This document shows positions 5,544-9,919 of a DNA stretch of 9,919 nucleotides, piece by piece; position 1 is the stretch's first letter, and each line of letters starts with the position of its first letter. Location: positions 1 through 9,919 of the forward strand of contig JAFDCT010000149.1 of the NCBI GenBank assembly GCA_019312695.1. The letters are read 5' to 3'. The notes under the pieces are model-generated. The model was not told the origin of the DNA. It searched no databases and worked only from the letters and a program-made list of their open reading frames with translations. The translations under genes and the position numbers were made by a program. Source of the DNA: Deltaproteobacteria bacterium. Its GTDB lineage: Bacteria; Desulfobacterota; Desulfobulbia; Desulfobulbales; BM004.

Positions 5544-7520
5544 GTGGTTTCAAAGATGTATTTTTTTATGCCTGATCTTATTCCCTGTGAACCGGAGTCG
5601 ATCGCCGGAGATTTCCTGGCGCAAGAGGGACGCATATTGCTGTTCGGTGAAAGCGGCAGCGGCAAATCCACCCTGGCTGCCGCGCTGGCCCGCTCATTTG
5701 TTCGGGCAGGGTCGCCCTGTTTCTGCATAAGCGCCGATCCCGGTTCACCCGCTTTCGGGGTGCCCGGCGCTGTCTGTCTGGGCAGATGGCATGATGACGC
5801 GTGGCGGATTATCGGCCTCGAAGCGCTCTGCACCCTGGACAGCGGCAGATTTCGTCTGCCCCTGGTATCCGCAGTACGGAGCCTGGCAGCAAGCATTGGC
5901 AACGAAATGCTCCTGATCGATGCTCCAGGGGTGGTGCGCTCCGTTGCCGGGGCCGAATTGCTTGCAGGGCTTGCTGATGCAGCAGATATCGACACAATTC
6001 TGGTTCTCTGCCGTGATGCCAAAAAAATATTTCTTGCCAGTGAACTGAAGAGCTTGGACTGCAGGGTTGTTTACCTGCAAGCTCCAGCAGAGGCTCGACC
6101 TCCCAGTCATAAGAAACGGGCCAGGCAGCGCACCGGACTCTGGGATGCCTACCTGCACCAGGGAGTGGAAAAAACCATCGCAGTTCATGGAAAGATGCTG
6201 ACCGGCACCCCACCACCGCTGGATGTAGAGGAGGCGTGGCACAGCCGGCAGATCGGCCTTCTCAAAAAAGGACGCACCATTGCCATGGGTGAGGTCTTCA
6301 GAACAACAAAGAAAGGTTTCCAGGTCATCATGCCAGCAACAGGGGAGATTCCTGACCAGTTGCTGTGCCGGGATGCCCTTAGAAACAGGCAGGGCTATCT
6401 AGCCACTGAAATACCTGCAGGGTTTGCAGCCCGCCATTGCCTGGTGCCACCCGATGTTGCGCCCTATGTTATTACCGGAAAAAATACCGGCCCATGCCCT
6501 TCAGTAAGGATCAGAGACGCAACAGCTCTGCTGGTGAACGGCGTTTTCGGGGACCCGCTTCTGCACTTGAGATTCCATAACCGCAGGAGATCCCTGCTGT
6601 TCGATCTTGGTGAGGGCGTCCGGCTGCCTGCCCGCCTTGCACACCAGGTAACCGATGTATTCATCAGTCACGGCCACATTGACCACATCAGCGGATTTCT
6701 CTGGCTGCTGCGTTCGCGCATCGGTGACCTGCCTGCCTGCAACCTGTTCGGCCCCCCAGGACTTGCAGACCATATCGAAGGACTGATCAGCGGCATCCGT
6801 TGGGACCGTATCGGCGAATGGGGGCCGCGTTTTACGGTCAGGGAACTGCATGGCGAACAGCTCAGGGTTTACGGACTACAGGCTGGCAGGGCAGGAAAAA
6901 CTCGGCTTGCTGAGCAGCAGGCTCCAGATGGCCTCCTGTTTGAAGATCAGGACTGCAAGGTCCGGGCTGTGGCGCTTGAGCACGGGGGCATCACTGTCCT
7001 GGCATACAGCCTTGAACTTGCAGCTAAAATAACTGTGGTTAAAGAAAAATTATCTGCCCGCAGCCTGGCTCGAGGACCATGGCTCGGGGAACTTAAAAAA
7101 AAGATTTTTGCAGGTGAGAAGCAGGCAGTTATCTCTTTGCCTGATAATACTATGGCCAAGGTCGGTGACCTTGCTGATGAACTTCTGAAGGTCAGACCGC
7201 CTCAGAAGCTGGTTTATGCCACTGACCTTAGCGACAGTTGCAGTAACCGTAAGATACTGGTCCGGCTGGCCAGAGGAGCTCACACTTTCTTCTGTGAAGC
7301 GGGTTTTCTTGAGGCTGATAAACGATATGCGGAGAAGAGCGGACACCTGACTACCCATGGATGCGGCGAAATCGCCCTGGCTGCAGATGTTAAGATCCTG
7401 GTGCCCTTCCATTTTTCCAGAAGGTATGAAAAGAAACCGCTCGAGATCTATGATGAGGTTAAAACTAGATGCAGCCGGGTCCTGGTCCCGACGCTTTCAC
7501 CCGCTGCAGAAAAATTATAA
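5544..7520 (+). CDS. Fusion of a Clp1/Grc3/Nol9-like polynucleotide 5'-kinase domain and a tRNase Z (RNase Z) domain
   Basis: A 658-codon two-part enzyme. Residues ~25-210 form a P-loop domain like the Clp1/Grc3/Nol9 5'-OH RNA kinases: Walker A GESGSGKST at 35-43, SADPGSPAFGVPGAV around Asp65, LLIDAPG with Asp126, and a basic stretch KKRARQRTGLWDAYL near 190-204. A linker of about 120 residues follows. Residues ~325-655 form a complete tRNase Z metallo-beta-lactamase domain, which cuts pre-tRNA 3' trailers. Expected metal ligands are all present: SHGHIDH (His376, His378, Asp380, His381), LEHGG (His480), TDLSD (Asp561) and PFHFSRRY (His623), plus SGHLTT (His601). A flexible-arm-like segment ARGPWLGELKKK lies near 510-522. 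The start is uncertain: GTG 5544 (GGA 8 nt upstream), ATG 5556 or ATG 5568. The gene starts 21 bp after the THUMP stop, so the two are probably cotranscribed. Kinase activity is inferred; the tRNase Z half is much surer. Confidence 0.9.
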   Translation: MVSKMYFFMPDLIPCEPESIAGDFLAQEGRILLFGESGSGKSTLAAALARSFVRAGSPCFCISADPGSPAFGVPGAVCLGRWHDDAWRIIGLEALCTLDSGRFRLPLVSAVRSLAASIGNEMLLIDAPGVVRSVAGAELLAGLADAADIDTILVLCRDAKKIFLASELKSLDCRVVYLQAPAEARPPSHKKRARQRTGLWDAYLHQGVEKTIAVHGKMLTGTPPPLDVEEAWHSRQIGLLKKGRTIAMGEVFRTTKKGFQVIMPATGEIPDQLLCRDALRNRQGYLATEIPAGFAARHCLVPPDVAPYVITGKNTGPCPSVRIRDATALLVNGVFGDPLLHLRFHNRRRSLLFDLGEGVRLPARLAHQVTDVFISHGHIDHISGFLWLLRSRIGDLPACNLFGPPGLADHIEGLISGIRWDRIGEWGPRFTVRELHGEQLRVYGLQAGRAGKTRLAEQQAPDGLLFEDQDCKVRAVALEHGGITVLAYSLELAAKITVVKEKLSARSLARGPWLGELKKKIFAGEKQAVISLPDNTMAKVGDLADELLKVRPPQKLVYATDLSDSCSNRKILVRLARGAHTFFCEAGFLEADKRYAEKSGHLTTHGCGEIALAADVKILVPFHFSRRYEKKPLEIYDEVKTRCSRVLVPTLSPAAEKL

Positions 7521-7521
7521 T
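7516..7521 (+). promoter_or_regulatory. Possible internal -10 box before the phosphatase gene
   Basis: A perfect TATAAT overlaps the stop codon of the fusion gene. The best -35 is poor (TTTCAC at 7495-7500, 15 bp spacing). A start near 7528 would give a leader of only ~14 nt before the GTG at 7542, consistent with the missing Shine-Dalgarno. Chance occurrence in AT-rich DNA is quite possible. Confidence 0.25.
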
Positions 7522-7541
7522 ATTTTTTATCTTGCAGAATA

Positions 7542-8300
7542 GTGCTAGAAGGCAGACACGATAACGTTAAACGTATTCTGGCTATCGGTGATATCCATGG
7601 GTGTTATCCGGCATTCGATGCCTTGCTTGAAGCTGTAAATCCCGGGCCGGACGATCTGGTGATCACTCTGGGTGATTATATCGACCGGGGTCCTGATGCC
7701 AAAAAAGTCATAGACCGGCTGCTCCGGCTTCAGGAAAATTCCCTTGTTGTACCCCTGAGCGGCAACCATGAAGAGATGATTTTGGACTGGCGGGATAAGA
7801 ATTATGAAAAAACTCTGCTCTGGTGGGCCAACGGCGGCCTGGCCACCCTCAGGTCTTACTGCCGGGGTGATGCGAGGTGGCTGATAAGGATGTTCTGGAA
7901 ATCCTATATCCCGAACCAGGCTTATGGGTATCATGACAGAGCCTGCGAGCTGATCCCGCCGGCCCATTGGGAATTCTTCGAGAACTGCAGAGACCGTTTC
8001 GAAACCGGGGGATGGATCTTTGTCCATGGCCAGGTCGATCCACACCTGACATTGGCAGAACAGTCAACCCTTCAACTGCACTGGGCCCGTTTTAGTATAT
8101 CACAGAAACCCCATATATCAGGTAAGAAGGTTATCTGCGGCCATACGCCCCAGGCCGATGGCATTCCGACTGATATCGGGCATACTGTCTGTATCGATAC
8201 CTATCTCTATGGCGGCCAGTGGTTGACCTGTATGGATGTCAGAAACAACAGGTACTTTCAGGCCAATACCCTGGGTGAGACCAGAATAATAGAAAAATGA
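7542..8300 (+). CDS. PPP-type calcineurin-like metallophosphatase (PrpE/ApaH/PphA-like)
   Basis: A 252-residue two-metal phosphatase with every core motif of the PPP family: GDIHG at 16-20, GDYIDRG at 44-50, GNHE at 74-77, VHG with His162 and GHT with His201. Relatives hydrolyse phosphoproteins, Ap4A-type dinucleotides or RNA ends, and the sequence does not decide among these. There is no signal peptide. The start is inferred as GTG 7542; no Shine-Dalgarno precedes it and no other in-frame start exists between the upstream stop and the first motif. It lies 21 bp after the kinase-tRNase Z gene and in the same frame, separated by one TAA. The metallophosphoesterase of bacterial Pnkp removes 2',3'-cyclic and 2'/3'-phosphates next to a kinase, so an RNA-end phosphatase role is an attractive inference here. 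A nucleotide or protein phosphatase role is equally compatible. Confidence 0.9.
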   Translation: MLEGRHDNVKRILAIGDIHGCYPAFDALLEAVNPGPDDLVITLGDYIDRGPDAKKVIDRLLRLQENSLVVPLSGNHEEMILDWRDKNYEKTLLWWANGGLATLRSYCRGDARWLIRMFWKSYIPNQAYGYHDRACELIPPAHWEFFENCRDRFETGGWIFVHGQVDPHLTLAEQSTLQLHWARFSISQKPHISGKKVICGHTPQADGIPTDIGHTVCIDTYLYGGQWLTCMDVRNNRYFQANTLGETRIIEK

Positions 8301-8412
8301 ACGAAAAGTCAGACTGAAAACAGAAAAGAAAATCACTATTCCTTTTCGCATTATTTGAAATATTGTATTTATAGCTTCAGGAAATTTAACATAATTAATA
8401 GAGGAGGTTGGC

Positions 8413-9231
8413 ATGCTGCAGTTTCAAATAGATGAGGACCGCTGTATCCAGTGCGGCGAATGTACAGATGATTGCCCGGCTGGGGTCATCAGCCTGGAAG
8501 AGTACCCGGTAATCACCAATGAGGAAGGCTGCTTCCGGTGTCAGCACTGCCTGGCTGTCTGTCCCACCGGCGCAGTTTCAATTCTTGGCAGGGATCCCGA
8601 TGACAGTATTTCTCTGGAAGGGAACATGCCTGACCCGGACAGGCTGGAGATTTTGATTAAGGGCCGCAGGTCGGTGCGCCGTTACAGCGACAGGGACTTG
8701 GACCCGGAATTGATCGACGAACTTCTGGATATTGCCTGGCATGCCCCTACCGGCGTTAATGCCCAGTCGGTGCTTTTTACCGTAGTAAGGAAAAGCACGG
8801 TCATGAATGAACTCCGGCAGGAAATCATGTCGGAACTTGCCCGCCTTAAGGATGAAGGGAAGCTGCCGCCCGGTTTTGCCGGCCAGTATCTTGGCGGTGC
8901 GGTCAAGGCCTGGCAGAAGGACGGCACGGATATCATTTTCAGGGGTGCACCCCACCTGCTCGTAACGAGCGCTCCCAAAGATGCTCCCTGCCCGGTCCAG
9001 GATACGCACATAGCTCTGACCACCTTCCAGCTTATGGCACATGCCCGAGGCGTTGGGACGGTCTGGGACGGCATGTTCATGATGGCCCTTTCAGTTATGC
9101 CTGGCCTGGCCGCAAGAATCGGTATTCCCGGTGATCACATCGTGGGGTATGCCATGGCCTTTGGCGAACCCGCAGTGGAATATTACCGCACTGTGCAACG
9201 CGGCAAAGCCGTTGTGAATGTTGTGAAGTGA
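8413..9231 (+). CDS. 2x[4Fe-4S] ferredoxin-nitroreductase fusion oxidoreductase
   Basis: A 272-residue flavoprotein with an N-terminal ferredoxin module. Cys11, Cys14, Cys17, Cys21 and Cys40, Cys43, Cys46, Cys50 form two CxxCxxC-x3-CP clusters. From about residue 80 a nitroreductase-type FMN domain follows, with GRRSVRRYSDRDLD, HAPTGVNAQSV and a C-terminal VGYAMAFGEP segment. Such fusions are common in anaerobes and probably pass electrons from reduced ferredoxin to FMN; the natural substrate is usually unknown. A strong GAGGAGG at 8401-8407 sits 5 nt before the ATG. The 112 bp upstream spacer is AT-rich, with no clear terminator or promoter, so separate transcription from the phosphatase is likely but not shown. 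Confidence 0.93.
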   Translation: MLQFQIDEDRCIQCGECTDDCPAGVISLEEYPVITNEEGCFRCQHCLAVCPTGAVSILGRDPDDSISLEGNMPDPDRLEILIKGRRSVRRYSDRDLDPELIDELLDIAWHAPTGVNAQSVLFTVVRKSTVMNELRQEIMSELARLKDEGKLPPGFAGQYLGGAVKAWQKDGTDIIFRGAPHLLVTSAPKDAPCPVQDTHIALTTFQLMAHARGVGTVWDGMFMMALSVMPGLAARIGIPGDHIVGYAMAFGEPAVEYYRTVQRGKAVVNVVK

Positions 9232-9293
9232 AATGAAAAAGGGGTCAAGATAAAAACTTCCACGCTAGTCAGTGCTTTAAAAGAACATAACAA

Positions 9294-9919
9294 TCACTCA
9301 TTTTTTTCATACACTTCAGTTCCCAGCAGGCGGTCCAGCATCATGCTTACAGCCATGCATTCCAGGCCGAAGGGCAGATAACCTGCATACCCTAAAACCG
9401 GCATTTCAAAGAGGTGAAAACGCTGGACAAAGGGAACGGAATATTCCCAATGGGCCAGGCTTCTGACATTCCACAACTCCCAGAAAAAACCGCATGTCAG
9501 TGCCGCCAGAGCCGGAAGCCAGACCAGCCTCCAGTCACCAACCGGCAGGGTATGAAAAAGCGTTTTCTCCCTGCAGACTGCCTGTACGCCGGTGATGATC
9601 AGAAACGGTGCCACCCACAGCAAGGGAAACAGGTAGTCAGGATATACTGATATACCGGCAAGGGCTGCTCCTGAAAAGATCAGAAGAAACCAACCCCATG
9701 TTTGCGGTTTGTCAAGACTAAGAGGGCGCCAGTTTTTCAGCGACACGGTCAGCCTGGTAAATGATGCCAGGAATTCAGCCGTACTTTGCACAGCCGGCAG
9801 CACCGTGGAAAAACAGAGGCTCGCATGGATGAGGTATTGGGCGGGTGAAAAATTCTCCACCCCCCGGTAGTGCCAGTTCTGCACAAAACGGTTCAAGTAT
9901 TCGAAAAACCACCAGAAAA
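9294..9919 (-). CDS. Multi-pass membrane protein of unknown function, C-terminal part (runs off right edge)
   Basis: The frame is open from the right edge to a TGA at 9296-9294. A TTG at 9896 is not a credible start because coding-like sequence (FWWFFEYLNRFVQNWHY) continues upstream without a stop. About 208 codons are visible, with four or five hydrophobic spans. Near the N-terminal end of the fragment is WFFEYLNRFVQNWHY, and near the C-terminus FFWELWNVRSLAHWEY, which look like two copies of one motif. The C-terminal part then reads FEMPVLGYAGYLPFGLECMA. The two-copy aromatic/Glu/Asn pattern vaguely recalls duplicated membrane enzymes such as lycopene-cyclase-type proteins, but I cannot assign a family. 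It converges on the nitroreductase gene across a 62 bp gap with no clear terminator. Confidence 0.8.
   Translation of the reverse strand, partial: FWWFFEYLNRFVQNWHYRGVENFSPAQYLIHASLCFSTVLPAVQSTAEFLASFTRLTVSLKNWRPLSLDKPQTWGWFLLIFSGAALAGISVYPDYLFPLLWVAPFLIITGVQAVCREKTLFHTLPVGDWRLVWLPALAALTCGFFWELWNVRSLAHWEYSVPFVQRFHLFEMPVLGYAGYLPFGLECMAVSMMLDRLLGTEVYEKNE

Noticed and set aside
5210..6022. 270-codon minus-strand open frame
   Set aside because: It is antisense to the THUMP and kinase-tRNase Z genes, both with clear motifs; the Ser/Arg/Ala-rich composition is typical of a shadow frame.
8301..8412. CGAAAAG (8302-8308) and CTTTTCG (8342-8348) as a terminator stem after the phosphatase
   Set aside because: The loop is 33 nt, the stem is AT-rich and no T-tract follows it.
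9232..9293. Possible terminator or REP-like element (GGGGTCAAG) between convergent genes
   Set aside because: No stable stem with a T-tract was found and there is only one copy, so neither a terminator nor a repeat family can be supported.

Overview
The window looks like chromosomal DNA of a Gram-negative bacterium, most plausibly a Desulfobacterota-type (former Deltaproteobacteria) anaerobe. This is inferred from a ferredoxin-nitroreductase fusion, an NtrC-type two-component pair, a sigma-54 promoter, and TAN1-like and Clp1-like RNA proteins that are uncommon in most bacteria. No marker gene fixes the taxonomy. I saw no rRNA, tRNA, CRISPR array, integrase or transposase.

Layout. (1) Positions 1-480, minus strand: the N-terminal part of a GT39-like membrane glycosyltransferase, cut by the left edge. 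(2) Positions 481-731: a divergent regulatory region with a near-perfect sigma-54 promoter (578-593) and a perfect 6+6 bp inverted repeat (696-711). (3) Positions 732-3773: a two-gene operon of a polytopic membrane histidine kinase and an NtrC-family response regulator. The regulator reads GAFTCA where the family has GAFTGA. (4) Positions 3859-4140: a compact unit with promoter, a 45-codon single-span membrane protein and a strong intrinsic terminator. (5) Positions 4141-4447: a non-coding region with a consensus-like sigma-70 promoter whose -10 box lies inside a perfect 9+9 bp palindrome, followed by a long leader. (6) Positions 4448-8300, plus strand: a YbhB/YbcL-type PEBP protein, a TAN1-like THUMP protein, a 658-codon fusion of a Clp1/Grc3/Nol9-like polynucleotide kinase domain with a complete tRNase Z domain, and a PPP-type metallophosphatase. 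(7) Positions 8413-9231: a 2x[4Fe-4S] ferredoxin-nitroreductase. (8) Positions 9294-9919, minus strand: the C-terminal part of a multi-pass membrane protein of unknown function, cut by the right edge.

The most interesting part is region 6. A tRNA-binding THUMP protein, a 5'-OH RNA kinase fused to the tRNA 3'-end endonuclease, and a metallophosphatase sit close together in one direction. Together they could bind a tRNA precursor or broken tRNA, trim its 3' end, phosphorylate its 5' end and remove a phosphate. That is a candidate tRNA maturation or repair module. Domain identities rest on motifs read by eye; joint function is inference. A second theme is regulation: the sensor/regulator operon appears to sit behind a sigma-54 promoter, yet the regulator carries a substitution in the loop that normally contacts sigma-54.
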